From the NCBI RefSeq assembly GCF_000005505.3, contig NC_016132.3, positions 37,586,914 to 37,650,913 on the forward strand: a stretch of DNA of 64,000 bases, read 5' to 3'. Every line of letters begins with the position of its first letter. Within the stretch, counting starts at the first letter, position 1. Made by a program: the position numbers and the translations under genes. Shown piece after piece: positions 43,948 to 55,859 of this stretch. This DNA comes from Brachypodium distachyon (lineage: Eukaryota; Streptophyta; Magnoliopsida; Poales; Poaceae). Under the pieces are notes generated by a model. The model searched no databases and was not told where the DNA came from. It saw only the letters and a list, made by a program, of their open reading frames with translations.

Positions 43948-45791
43948 ATGGTGGTGCTGCACGTCAAGTCGACGACGACCTCTTCCTCGTCGTCGCCGGA
44001 GGAGATGGAGATGGAGTTCCTGCACGAGTGCGCCGCCGCCGCGGCCGTCGCGGACGTGGCGGCCGCGCTCGCGGGCACCGCCGGCCTCCAGGCCCGCCTC
44101 CTCTCCCTCTGCCGCCGCCTCCGAGGTGAGATAGATAGAAATTTCGGCACCACGTTTCCCTCCGCCGCTGGAGACGGATTAGCGGATCGACTCGAACTTA
44201 CGCGCCGTGGACTCGTGGTTGCTGCTGCTGTTGCTGTTGCTGTTGCAGATAGGTGCCCGGATGGGAGTGCCGGCGGCGGTGAGCTGGAGAGGGCTCTGTC
44301 GGAGGCCGAGGCCTACGCTTCCAAGGTCAGCCTCTCGATTCGATGCAGGAGCTGTTCAAATCAGATGCCATTAGATGATCTAAAAACCAAAAAAAATTCA
44401 GATGTCATTATTTTTTCCTGTTTCGTCGATTTGTTTGTGGGGATTGCATTATCAGAGCATTACTGTCTTGTATGTTCGGGAGTTCAAGTATGTCACCTGA
44501 TTTGTTCAAAAGAAAAATTACTTAATACATTGGGCTCAGTACTCTGTACACTAACCTTACTACCTTAGAATTAAGCTCAATGATGTGGAATTGGAGACAG
44601 GTGTGCTCCCTTTTATACTAGTAGTATGCTCCTAGTGCCTACTGCTGCATCATGTAAATTGGACTATATTGTTGTATGATAAGATGAGACTGCACCTCTC
44701 AATAACAATTAACAAATAATTACTCGTGCAATTATTGTACGGACATCGCAATACGGTTGGTTTTACTGGAAATGGGGTGACACGGATGTGTGCTGTGTGT
44801 ATGCGTATTGATGAAGTGATGCCGCTACTATGGTCGAGGCTTTCCTGGCCTTGATTTCATTTCTGAAGAGATCCCGCTTTACGTTTGGGGAAAAGAGTCA
44901 TCCATTGTGCAATTATTGTTTCTGAACAGGTCCAAGTAATTTGCTTGGTTCTTGCTATTTATTTCTAGATCGGGATAGGGAAAGCAAAGTTAAATACCTC
45001 CTCTCTTTATATCAGTCAAACAAAATTATTTAAGGATTGTATTGTATGATGTAAAACTAATTTAACGAGCATGATCAATTTCAAGAGCCTTCAACTACAT
45101 GATTGCCCTTGCTGGGTTGTTTCTGTTCAAGATGTTGATATCTGTCTGAAAAATCTGTCTGAATCTTAATCCAGGAACAAGTGCGGCATAACAAATTCCT
45201 GTCCCCTCGTGCTCTAAGAGAACATATCAAGATCATTGAAAAGATAGCTGCTAATGCTCTACATGAGTCTTCGGAGGCATTGTGTCTGCAACAGCCAAAA
45301 TTAGGTAATTCAAATGAGTTTAGGTAACATGGATGCAAATTTGGAAAACTGTAGTGTAGATATGGTAGTCCTGGAGAAAGATTGAAGTGCACACTAGATA
45401 GGTTATTTTCATATTTTCTAGTTTCACTGAACTATCTGAATCTTTGAAAAGTGTATATCCAATTTTTACTAGGACTAATTTCATCCCTCAAGGTGACAAA
45501 GTTTTACTGAGTTTAAATGTATTTCTCCCTTTTCTTGGGGACACGGGATATCATCTGCTTATCATTCAGTTCGTGACAGATGAAAAGCATGACAAGGTAC
45601 CACTTTGGTGGGCTGGAAAAGAGCTAGCCATGGACAAGAAGCTATCTGACTATATTGGAGTTAATGACAAAACAAAGGTAGCATGCAACTGTACTGCAAG
45701 ATATTTGTTTCAATTCATGATTGGTTATTTACATTTTCTGTACTAATTTATGCAGATTGTCGTCATCCTGAAGCGCCCAATGAGCCTTTGA
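43948..45791 (+). CDS. CFAP298: CFAP298/C21orf59 (Kurly) homologue, apparently short
   Basis: In animals CFAP298 is needed to assemble outer dynein arms and set cilia polarity. Five exons (43948-44125, 44249-44325, 45175-45304, 45580-45677, 45756-45791) join in phase with GT-AG borders to give 172 residues. The start MVVLHVK matches the family's MVLLHVK-type beginning. A helical middle (LSPRALREHIKIIEKIAANAL) precedes the most conserved block (LWWAGKEL, then KKLSDYIGVNDKTK), very close to the animal proteins. The last exon reads IVVILKRPMSL then TGA. Animal proteins are about 290 residues and continue with a C-terminal helical and WAD-containing segment, not found in the next 2 kb. Either the grass protein is naturally short, or a frameshift in the last exon has cut it; another frame there reads PNEPLRVLL. 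Flowering plants have no cilia, so the role must differ. Confidence 0.75.
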
Positions 45792-46479
45792 GAGTGCTCC
45801 TGTCCTATGTTGATATTGCATGGTTTTTCCTTTGTAGTAGTTTATGCAAGTATGCAAATTATCCCCTTGTAAGCTGGTTTTCATTTGCATGAGAAAACAA
45901 GCAATGTCCTGTTCTCAGATGAATGTACCATGTACCAATTGACAAGTATAAACAGCTTAAAATCATGACAGTATAATAATTGGCTTCTGCTTATTATAAT
46001 ATTCAAGGTATTTGCGGGTATAAAGTTGTGAATGGAACACTTGAAGATATGAACTCCACACTACGGGAAAAAAAATTACATTTCTTGGTAAGTGATCACC
46101 ATGTCATAATTCTGTGAGGCTGAGAGGACAATGGAGTCAGATGATAGACAGGTTCATTCTGGAATTGTTTGTCACTTTGTTGTTTATAATTGTGTCCTAA
46201 TTTGATTTGTTTAGAGAATCGTGTTCAGAGAAGTAGTTCAACTTGTCTAGTATAGCAGCTGCTGCCTACATGATGGGGGACCCTCAATATGCTTGCGCAC
46301 TTTATCTTCAATCTGGTTGAACTTTTGCTGTTGTATTTAGCTTCTGACTTCTGGGGCTTACTTGTCTTCATTTGCATGTCCCTTGAGTTCCTATGAACAC
46401 ACACACTCTGAGGAGCAAAAAGTGTAGCCTTTTTTGGATATCTAGGTTTCTTTGTTAGTACAGTAGACTATGTACCACA
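45792..46479. other. 3' flank of the CFAP298-like gene
   Basis: AT-rich, with short frames only. Searched by eye for the missing C-terminal part of the CFAP298 homologue; none seen. Confidence 0.4.
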
Positions 46480-47693
46480 TTGGGGGAACTTCGCAAACAT
46501 ATTAAACAGGTGCGTTTGAATCTTATGATCTTATCTTTGTTCATGACTTTCCCTCTGAGTACATTTTTCTTAATATTTCGTCATTTGTGGCATATTATGG
46601 AAAAATATGTATGGTTCTGTGACTTTAAAACTCTGATACGTTTTGCAAGAATACGTGGGGTTCTGCCAAACCGATTATGGATTGAGAAACCGAACACTTG
46701 CATTGCTGCAATCATGGAGCTTCCAATTGTGAAATTCTACACGTGACATATGGCCGGTGCTGCCAGAATGCAATTCTTGGCGTTTACAGCTGGAGGAGTC
46801 AGGAATCAGGAAATGTTACCCGTGGGAAACCAACACTGTTCAGTGACCGGCCAAGTTACAATGATTTTGGCATGTCTGTCACTAAAGATCGATTAACCTG
46901 TACTGATCTTGGATTCAACAAGTGTTGTGGTGAAGATGGTGCCCCCTGTCTACAGGTATAAATCCTTTTTTGTCAGATCCCTTGTCTTCTACCTGTAGAA
47001 ACAACCATACTTACAATTTAATAGTACTATTGCTCTCATCACATGACACATTGGCTAAGTAGGTTGCGTGGAGCATTGAAGCCTGCCCTGCCATGCAGTT
47101 GCATTTTACTGTGCTATACTAGTCTACTGTACTGTCATCAACATAAAGAATCATATCTTGATCCATTGGTTCAGTGAAATGTTTAAATTATGTGTTCTTT
47201 CCATAGCTTTGACCTGTCAGTCAAACTATCTGCTCCTCCTGCTGCAATGCAACGCCACCAGATGCTAACGGCCTAACAACAGCAACTCTACTGTTCTTCT
47301 GCTTCATCTTCTGCCACTCCATGGGTTTTTTCAGGTTTGCAAACGCTCTGATGACCCGCACAATAATAAGCAGCACACTTGGGGTTTATTTCCGAATCCT
47401 GAGGATCGTTTTCAATCATTATACACGATCGCTCGCCAAGGATGCGCACGAACCAAAGCAGCGTTGCCAGTAATTGCCAGCATATGAGGAGGCCCTTTTC
47501 CAGTTGTTTGTTGCGATTGGAAATCTCTCACCTCACAACTTTTCCCTTCCTCTTGAGCAACAGAAAGGTGAAAGCTTTTTCCGATGGCCACTTGAGCCAC
47601 CCAGTTCTGCTTTCCTGCTCTACCTCTGGGAAGATTCTTTGGTTGCATCCAATTCCAAGATGCTGCTGTTAACCCTGTAGCTTCAACAGTCAC
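46480..47693 (+). other. Exon-like stretches of unknown identity
   Basis: Several segments look more protein-like than their surroundings: GVLPNRLWIEKPNTCIAAI near 46655, a cysteine-rich frame with GYSW-like and TCTDLGFNKCCGEDGAPC segments at 46700-46955 that ends at a good donor (CAG/GTATAA), and HTWGLFPNPEDRFQSLYTI after an acceptor near 47334. The frames do not join into one continuous protein without stops, and no family is recognised. This could be a decayed gene, a long non-coding transcript or a captured fragment. Confidence 0.3.
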
Positions 47694-48162
47694 TCCCAGA
47701 CACAGAGACGGTGAAAGGAGGGAATCTCGTGTGTTTTATGCCCTCTTCTCTCATCACAGCTCGTGCTCATCCGGGGCCTGTGGTAATGTGGTTCCGGCTT
47801 ATTGTGGTTGCATGACACATCCCAATCAGAAGATGGACAAGCCATGGTGGAGGGGAGAACTGGGAACTGGCAATCATCTCACCCCAAAGCTGCTTGCCTT
47901 TTGGCCACCCTATTGTGTTGTGTGGCTTTGTCAGTGACCCAGTTGCCGATGCTAGCTAGCTAAGCTTGTTTCAGGTATCTTCACTTCACATCTTTTCAAA
48001 AAAGATAAGGTGTATCGCAGGTTTACAAGTTGCCCTAGTACAACAGAAATATTCAAATGATGTATTGAATGGTCTGTTTGTTTTGTTTAGACAGTCATCA
48101 CAATTCCATTTCTATAATATAGTTAGTAGAGTGCTCGTAACTAATTATGTTTTGCTTTTAGG
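47694..48162. other. Spacer without recognisable gene
   Basis: No credible coding region or RNA gene was seen. Confidence 0.4.
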
Positions 48163-48389
48163 GCATCTTTAAATCTTTAACGAGAGGTACTACATGGGTA
48201 CCAAAAAGATAGTGACAAATGTGGAGGAGAAATAAATACCACAACTAAGTAGTGGTTACTTAAAGAAGTAACAGCTACTACACGGATACCAAAAAAAAAA
48301 GAGAATGACACGTGGGTCCATCAAAAAAAATATGAATAAAAAAACACATTAGAAAAAAAAGAACACAAATTTAATATCAGGAGATGCCC
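48163..48389. mobile_element. Tourist-like MITE with TTA target duplication
   Basis: The ends GGGCATCT and AGATGCCC are flanked by TTA on both sides (48160-48162 and 48390-48392). It is 227 bp, AT-rich, with a tandem copy of a TACTACAYGGRTACCAAAAA-like block inside. Confidence 0.7.
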
Positions 48390-48392
48390 TTA

Positions 48393-49149
48393 TGCTACTC
48401 TAGTTAGATGTGCAGATGGACAGTCATCTTAGATAAAATTAAAAAAACTTTGGAGGAGCACTACATTCAAAGGCATTGATTGTGTATGCTCAACGGAAAG
48501 CAAGCATTTTCCATGGAGTACTTGACAAAGCCTTTGTTTGGAAGGCAAGGAAGGCATGGCGAGATGCAGCAGGGCAGGGTGGAGCAGAAGTTTGGCAGAG
48601 AGAGACATGGAGAGTGGGCAATGTATGCAAGGTAGGTGAAAGCAATTGATAAACCAGATTGGAATGAATATTTTGCACAGGAGGGCATGGTCAAGTATAG
48701 TGTGTACTTTGAGTGGAATCAAATCTGCCACCAAGTCAGTGCCACCCTAGCACCATTCATCAGCACAGTACACCTTGCCCCCACAATGGAGTTCATATCA
48801 TAGGTGGTCTAGGTAGTAGCAATGCTATGCTTCATTTGCTTCTCAACAAGGACCTGTCTCTCACATGTAAAATCAAAGCTGAAAACAGTTAGTAAATGGT
48901 ACTCCGTACTGGAAATGAATATTGATCATTTGGTCCAAGCACATGAACAAGGGCAAGAACCAAGAACAGACACTGGAAATCAAAGAGAAGCACTTGATTC
49001 CTCACAAGCAATTCACAGACACATTTGCATCATCTTCACAAGCATCTTCCTCCCCAAAACCAGAAAGAAAGAAGGAAAAGAATGAACAGAAAAAAGAAAG
49101 GAGATTTTCTTCCTTTGATGTTTGATCAATCGACCTCCCATGGTATCTG
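48393..49149. other. 3' flank of the MAKR-type gene
   Basis: Non-coding; probably includes the 3' UTR of the minus-strand gene that stops at 49150. Confidence 0.4.
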
Positions 49150-50085
49150 TCAGCCCCTGCACATCATCTCCTGCCTCTCTTGCGCCGCCTCATTGGCGGC
49201 GGCGGCGGCGGAGGAAGAAGAGGAGATCCTTGGGGTGTTGGCCAGGGAGTAGAAGACCACGCCGCTGGCGCTCCTCCTCCCCTGCTGCAGCTGCTGATGA
49301 GACCTCTTGCAGTGGGCAATGGCGCCCTGGATGGCCCCCTCCTCCGACCCGGCGCTGCTGCTCCGCTTCAGCACCGGCGTCGCCGCCCTCGCCCGGAGGA
49401 AGAACCCTTCCGCGTTGCCGCAGGACGGCGTCGACGACGACGAAGAAGAAGACGACGAGCAGAGCGGCGAGGTCCCCGGCGGCGCCGCCTTCGTGGCCAC
49501 CACCAGGCGCACCCGCCGGATGATGCCGGAGAAGGACCTGCGGTGGCTGCTGCTGCAGAGCTCGTCCTGCTCCAGCACGCTTGATTTCTCCCCGCGGCCG
49601 CCGCAGCCGCCATTGACGATACCACCGAGGTCGCTCGGCTTGGCCAGGAAGAAGAAGGACTTGATGTACTCCCTCGACGCCCACCGCTTCATCAGCTTCA
49701 GTCTCCTGGACCAGAAATACTTCTTGCCGCCCGCCTTGGCTTCTTCGTCTTCATCGTCGTCTCCTACCTCTGCCTCAGCCGCCTTGCTCGCGCTCGCAGC
49801 GGGCGCCGCCGCGATCTCCGGCACGCGCACCTGCTGCTCCTGCAGCAGCTTCTGCACGAGCTGGAGCCGCGGCGGCAGGTGCAGCGGCAGTAGCTTGCCC
49901 CTGTAGAACAGTTCGTCGGCCGGCGACGCGTAGGCGGCGGCGGTGGCCCTACTGTGCTTGCTTGCGCCGGCGCCGGTGCTGGCGCTCTGGAACTCGAACT
50001 CCAGGAGCGAGCATTGGGGCGAGGAAGGGGTGAGGTCCATGTCGATGTAGTCTTCCTGGATCACCATCGTAGGGGCCCTCGCCAT
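49150..50085 (-). CDS. Membrane-associated kinase regulator (MAKR) family protein
   Basis: MAKR proteins are plant-specific, peripheral plasma-membrane proteins related to BKI1. They bind or modulate leucine-rich-repeat receptor kinases in hormone and peptide signalling. This single-exon gene encodes 311 residues. Family landmarks in order: EDYIDMDL near the N-terminus, FEFQS, SPADELFYRGKLLPLHLPPR around residue 55-75, a basic patch (SRRLKLMKRWASREYIKSFF) that could bind membrane lipids, SSSHRRSFSGIIRR, and a serine-rich part. Near the end are LKRSSSAGSEEGAIQGAIAH and a CKRSHQQ element, the usual MAKR C-terminal motif. ATG 50085 is chosen because a GTG two codons upstream is not a normal start. 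It has no transmembrane helix. The subfamily number cannot be assigned by eye. Confidence 0.9.
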   Translation of the reverse strand: MARAPTMVIQEDYIDMDLTPSSPQCSLLEFEFQSASTGAGASKHSRATAAAYASPADELFYRGKLLPLHLPPRLQLVQKLLQEQQVRVPEIAAAPAASASKAAEAEVGDDDEDEEAKAGGKKYFWSRRLKLMKRWASREYIKSFFFLAKPSDLGGIVNGGCGGRGEKSSVLEQDELCSSSHRRSFSGIIRRVRLVVATKAAPPGTSPLCSSSSSSSSSTPSCGNAEGFFLRARAATPVLKRSSSAGSEEGAIQGAIAHCKRSHQQLQQGRRSASGVVFYSLANTPRISSSSSAAAAANEAAQERQEMMCRG

Positions 50086-50147
50086 TGCCACTCTGCTTCA
50101 AGCTGCAATCTTTGGAGTTTGGACTGATGAGAGGGGGAATGGAATGG

Positions 50148-50153
50148 TTTATA
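50148..50153 (-). promoter_or_regulatory. TATA box of the MAKR-type gene
   Basis: TATAAA on the minus strand lies about 63 bp before the ATG, implying a short leader. Confidence 0.55.
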
Positions 50154-52592
50154 GGGGTTTTGGGAGTCTGTGTTTTGTTGGGGTTGGTTTGGTAGGGGAA
50201 TGCAGCACCAACACAAGAAATGCAAAATGCAAATGCAGAGCAGAGAGACAGCAATGGTAATGAGGGGAAGTTATTGAGGGGGGCTGTGCTGAGGTGGCAC
50301 TGGAGCCTCTGTCTCTCTTCCTGCAGAAAAAATAATTGGAAATGGCTCTGCTGAATCATCTTGCTCTGTTTGGTTCATTTTTGTCCTTTACTGTTCCAAC
50401 TCCCGAGTTTACCGGTTTTTCATGGATGTTTGGAACCGGGAGAGCTGAACTGCTTTGTATAGATGCAGCTCCTTTGATTAACACAAGAGTATTTATTTAT
50501 CTTACATACTGTACTTCTTTGATTAACACTAGTTTCTCATGGATGGATTCCTCGTCTGCTTTTGGAACCAGGAGGGTTGAACTGCTTGGCTAAACTTGCT
50601 CTTGTGTAGGTTGATTAACACAGGAGTATTTATTTATCTTGCATGCTCCTCTGCTCTTGTGTATATTTTCAGGCAAGAGAAAGAAGAAGGGAAATGTTCC
50701 GGTTAATGGCAAGTCCCATCCATTCAATTCAACCAAGGTTTATCTGGTGTATCTTGTGCTTTGCTGCCCAAAGGCCAGAATGGTAATGATCGGAGAGCAG
50801 CAAGCAAAGACAGGATATGCTGGTAAATATAGATAGAAAAGTGGTCAAAAGACGTCAAAGATGCGGCAGTTTTTAAGACGGCGCGCAGTAATAAATGAGA
50901 GAGCAGCACCCATTGGTCGGTGAGCTTTTTCCAAAGGCTCTCTCTCTACCAACAACAACAAAGCACACGCTGCACACGCCACACCACATCATGGCCTCAC
51001 CACCATTTTAACCATTTTCTCTCCTTTTCACTGCAGTACTACAAACCATCATTAACCATTTTCTCTCCTTTTTACTGGAGTACCACTACTGGTTGATGAG
51101 TCTTCAATTGTGTTCTTTACCTCAGAGACGACTGTCTTGGCTCATCATGTCCTTCTTTGTTTATTACAGTGGGGTTTAAGTACAGTAAAATTTATATTGT
51201 GAAAAGTTGCAGGCAAGAGACAGGCAGGCAAGGCATTCATGCGGTCACAACTCACAAGGGGGTGGCTTGTTTGACCAGACTTTCTTTGGCTTTGGTCCAA
51301 AAGAAGTTAGCAAGGCTTCAACAGTGAGGAGCTAGCTCTCGGACCAAAGGGGCCCTAGGTATGTGTGCATCCTGCCCTGCTTGTGTGTGTGGGCTCACTT
51401 CCACGATGCCGTGTAAGAACTGAAAGAACCATTGTTTGGCATCCTAGTCTATCATTGTTTCTAGAGTTCGTTATATTGGTTGTTCAAATAAAGATTGTTT
51501 TTCTTGTTCCGTCGACAGTTTCTTGTTATAAGAATATAGGAGTAGCTCACAGAAAAAAAAAACAGCTTTGCAATAGAATGCATGTGTTAATGTTTTTTTC
51601 TCAACACCGAATGGATGAACTATGTTTTGTCCATTTTGATGCTGCTGATTTAACGAGATGTCCAGGTTTTCAAGATCTAAACAAGGCCCCTCCAAAAAAA
51701 AACGTGTAGGGTTCTTACAGCAAGGACTGCAAACTTTATGGGAAAAGACTGGCATGCTTAGCCTAGTTTTATACTAATTTGACCCATAAGATTGAGATTC
51801 CACTAGGATTCGAGATCGATGACTCAAGTAATGAGATTCTTTTTTTGTACTAGGGTTTAGCAGCCTGTGTTCCTGCGACCTAGGGAAGATACTCGACTAC
51901 TTTTGCCTACTACCTGCTTTCATCTCAAGCAAATGAGAAGACTATGTTGTAGTGCCAAGTAATATATTGATTTGCCCATTTCACATGGATTCGATGTGGA
52001 TTCGTGATCAACTGCAAGGCTAATATATTCCAGAGCTTGAATGCTTGCTCTTTTTTGTGTTCTTGTTCGAGTATATTGGAATTGGATGATTTTTATAAAT
52101 ATCTTGGAAGTCGACTTTTTTCAATATCTATGTAAAAATAGGTTTGGTTTAAGGGTGTCGTTCTGTGTTTGTGTTGACTTATTTAATTTAATAACCTATT
52201 GGGACTGCATGTGCAAAAAATTGTTGTCGTATTTGGCATCACCATATTTGTGTGAATGTTGTGGCAGATAAACATTGATAAAATTTGGTCACAATACATA
52301 TGTGCACCTAAACTTGTGATCTGCATACAAAACGTTGTTGGTTTAGGTGCACTCGTGCACTGTTTTTCATTCATCCTTCAAAACAATTAGAATTTGTCAT
52401 GGCACTCATGCAACATGGAAATTTAAAACTTCAAATAGAAAACGGGCAATCGATACCACAAATTTGTTCTAAATCACCAACACCAATTATGGATCGGAGG
52501 GAGGAGAAAATACTACTTCAAGCCTAGTCCAAAACCTAGACACTTATTTTTGATCGCAGGTTACAGATTCTCAAACAAACAAAAAAGTAATA
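50154..52592. other. Intergenic region upstream of the MAKR-type gene
   Basis: An AT-rich 2.4 kb region with promoter function expected only near its left end. CTTTGATTAACAC occurs twice near 50473 and 50516 within a short tandem duplication (GTTTCTCATGGATG-type flanks). A partial Stowaway end (TATGGATCGGAGGGAGGA) lies near 52488. No gene was recognised. Confidence 0.4.
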
Positions 52593-52805
52593 CCTCCGTT
52601 GTTAAATGTAAGAAATCATAACTTTGTGATAAATCAAATTTGTAGAAAAATTTACCAACATCTACGTCTCTGTTTCTTTACTAAATCCATCATAATTTAT
52701 ATTTTCATAGTATACTTATTTAATATTCTAGATGTTGATATGCTTTTCTATAAACTTGGCCAGATTTAGAACAAAACTATGACTTATTATATTTAGAAAC
52801 AAAGG
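52593..52805. mobile_element. Stowaway-like MITE (213 bp)
   Basis: The left end CCTCCGTTGTTAAATGTAAG pairs with the complement of the right end (CCTTTGTTTCTAAATATAAT). TA flanks both sides, and inverted similarity continues through TCATAACTTTG. Confidence 0.7.
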
Positions 52806-53101
52806 TATGATAGTACACTAATACAAAATAACACCGTCAAAACAATATCATTTTAAATTTGGTGATACATTACTATTTTTGTTACATGATACCCATCCTG
52901 TTTTTCTATCTAACATTGCATGGCATGCTAGATGCATACCCTGTTAGCGTTGTTAAAAATAATTAAGAAATTCACAACATTTAAAATTGTGAACTTTTGA
53001 CTTGTAGTGCATGGGTACATGGATGCCTACTGTGTTGAACATGCCATGGCCTAGCTACACATAAAGCTAGTTATAGGCAGTGACCAGTGTAATTGAACTA
53101 T
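52806..53101. other. Spacer without recognisable gene
   Basis: AT-rich, nothing recognised. Confidence 0.4.
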
Positions 53102-53110
53102 AGTAAATTG

Positions 53111-53571
53111 GAAAATTTTGCGCCAGTAGCCTCTTGGCTGACCGTTTTGACAAAAATAGCCCTTTCCGAAATGAATTGTCAAAACAAACCTGGCGGAAGG
53201 CCAAAAGGCGCCACGTAGCGCCTTTCGCCAACTGAACATGAGGTCATAGCTTTGTGACAATGGCAAAGACGAAAAAGCCTTAAATTCAATGGCATTGGAG
53301 GAAGGCATACGCATGGCTTTTTTAGGCTAATCGACATGCGCAGACTGAAGTGTGGTTAGACTAGCCTAAAAAACCCGCTTTCCTCGAATGGCATTGGATT
53401 TAAGCACTTTCCGATCATGCGATTGTCACGAAGTTGCTGAAGCACGCTCAGGTGGCAAAAAGCGCTACGTGGCAGCTTGTAGACCTTCCGTCGAGGGACT
53501 TTTGTCAGTTGGTTTTGGACGGGCTACTTTTGTCAAAAACTTTAGCCAAGGGATAGCGTCGCAAAAAATTC
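53111..53571. mobile_element. Fold-back element with 9-bp target duplication (MULE-type)
   Basis: Two ~220-bp arms form an imperfect long hairpin around 53340. The outer ends are GAAAATTTTGCGCC and the complement of GAATTTTTTGCGAC. The arms share TTGGCTRA, TTTTGACAAAA, GCCACGTAGCGC and TTTTTTAGGCTA blocks. AGTAAATTG flanks both sides (53102-53110 and 53572-53580), the 9-bp duplication expected for Mutator-type transposition. No coding sequence. Confidence 0.75.
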
Positions 53572-53580
53572 AGTAAATTG

Positions 53581-54228
53581 CAGGGGTTCAGTCGGCAATG
53601 AGTAGATAAGAGACGGTCTTCCGTTCTCTGTTCACGTGACGTGAGAGTGCTTGCTGTGCGCGTGCGAGCGCTTCAGTCCACATGCTCACGTGCAAAGAAA
53701 GACGTTAAAAAGGTCTGCAGCAGCTGGCAGGCGTCCAGGATGTGCAAAAGAAAATGTCGATAAGGTCTACTAGGCGTCAAGGTGTGGTTGACCGTCTTGG
53801 AAATTTTGGAGTTCTCTTTAAACTAATCGATGATTTTAATCATCACCCCGTTCTTATTTTCTGAAGAGACCATAAACTACCCTGCTACCCTGGTAATCTA
53901 AAGCCCACCTGACCTCACTCCTTCCGCCCGGTTTAGAAGGTGGCGTAGTAAAAAGAAATCCAGATTTAATTTTGAAAACACCAGTACCGGAACGAAAACA
54001 CTAATATTAAATACGATACTAGTATCAAGGTATAAACTAAAATCAGAGGAATTATAGTGCATTTAGTGAAGAGACAGAGACGTGAGAAGAACCTTCAATT
54101 TGTGAATCATTTCGAAGAAACTAGCATTTTAAAACCTGGACGAAGTGAGTAGAAAACCATACAATTTTATTTGTTATGTCAGTATCGATGATACGCACGC
54201 ATTTGAGAATTTTACTTTGACCAACAAT
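53581..54228. other. Spacer without recognisable gene
   Basis: No coding, RNA gene or repeat signal seen. Confidence 0.4.
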
Positions 54229-55602
54229 GAATGTCGTCGTGGTGTCACGGCAGATGTCATAATATGTCTTATGTTGGGGCCAATGGACGAAGGAGGAACC
54301 GGAGGAGGGAGGACGTGATTAGAACCACGCACCACACAAGAACATACACAGTTTACCCAGGTTTGGAGCCCTCTAGTTGAGGTAAGACTTCTACTCCTGC
54401 TTTGTTGTATTACCCGAGATACCGAGGGCTACAATGGTGCTCCTTGAGCAGTTTCTTAAGGAAGAAGAAGAAGAAGAAGGGGAAAACCCTAGATGACTAA
54501 GTGAAGTACCCCTCTCCTGGGAGGGGTGGTGCTCCTATTTATAGGCCGCCGATGTCACACTGACATGTGGACCAAAAGCTAGTCCTATCTTCTACGGGGC
54601 CCGACGGGTACGCCCCACGATTCCCTCCGGGTTGCACGGCAGGGGACAAAGCAGCTTTACTTTTCGTAGCGTCAGGCGGCGCGCACTGTAGCCACACGCC
54701 GGCCTTCGTCATCGGTCCTTCTTCGACGCGTCACTGTGCAGTCGCCTGGCACCACGACGTGAGCAACGACTGCTTTCCCGTGATAAAGGGGGCGCTGCTT
54801 TACTTTGCGCCATATGCTGAGGATAAGACCGTTGACGCATCTCGGCATTAGCCGAGATCAGACTGCTTGTGCTTATCCTGCAATCACATAAGACAAGGTA
54901 GATATGCCGCCATACCGTTGGTATGTCGGCCTGTTATTAATTCGGCTCAAGGATGCCGACGTATTTTTCTATGCCGGCTTTGCCCTCGTTATCTCGGCTA
55001 GTATGTGTCGTCATGACCCTACCCAGGGTCATCCCCTCGACACTAGTCCCCGAAGCTGTTACGGTCCGGCAGGAAAAGATGTCGGGCCACGACAGTTTCC
55101 CAAAACTCAGGCCACCGAAGCCTAGTAGGGCTGAGCCAAGGAAAATGCTGAGACAACCCCGAACTTTCTTAGCCGAGATTTGGCAATTCCGACATATTTA
55201 GTCGGCGCGGTATTTTCAACCTTGAGCTAAGATTCCTTTCTCCATCGCGGCCGGCAATAGGAAAACCCGTCTCTGCTGACATCGATGCCACTTGTCGCTC
55301 ACACTCTGCTTTCTGCTTTAATAACGGGAAGATAATACCCGAAATACTGCCGCCGCGCCTTTTGAGGCGAGCGTGTCGTCCCATTTGACAGGAAAACCTG
55401 CAGGCCATTAAGAGGGGGAATTTTGGTTCCCACGCGGAGCCTTATCTCCCCGGATTCGGCGGGATTTACTGCGCCACGTCGCGCAGTAATTGCGCGCGTG
55501 CGTCGTTTATGGAGTTAAATGCCCCCATGATCGTGCGTGGCCTTACCGCTGGCCACAGGGATCGTGGGCGCGAAAGATCCGCGCCCCATTACTGCGCGCC
55601 GG

Positions 55603-55611
55603 TTATAAATA
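55603..55611 (+). promoter_or_regulatory. Candidate retroelement TATA box
   Basis: TTATAAATA followed about 30 bp later by a CT-rich stretch, about 350 bp before the ORF. Confidence 0.5.
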
Positions 55612-55859
55612 GGGGGAGGGCGGGGTGAAAGCCCTTCACTTTCCCCCGAAACCCTTGCTCTCCCTTCGCTCTCGCGCGCCTCACCATTGCCACGAGCTCA
55701 GAGCTCTTATGCCGCCGCGTCTCCTAGCTTCCAGCAGCCAAGCTCGTCGCCACACTCTTACGCGCGCTTGCCTGGCTCTCCCCGTCGTCTCTTGCTCGCC
55801 TGCGTCCTGCGCCGCCAGCTCCTCACCGGACCCCAAACCTAGATCTGTTTTCAAGCAAT

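Noticed and set aside
49122..49906. Several plus-strand frames up to 199 codons
   Set aside because: Shadows of the GC-rich MAKR-type gene on the minus strand, which carries all family motifs.
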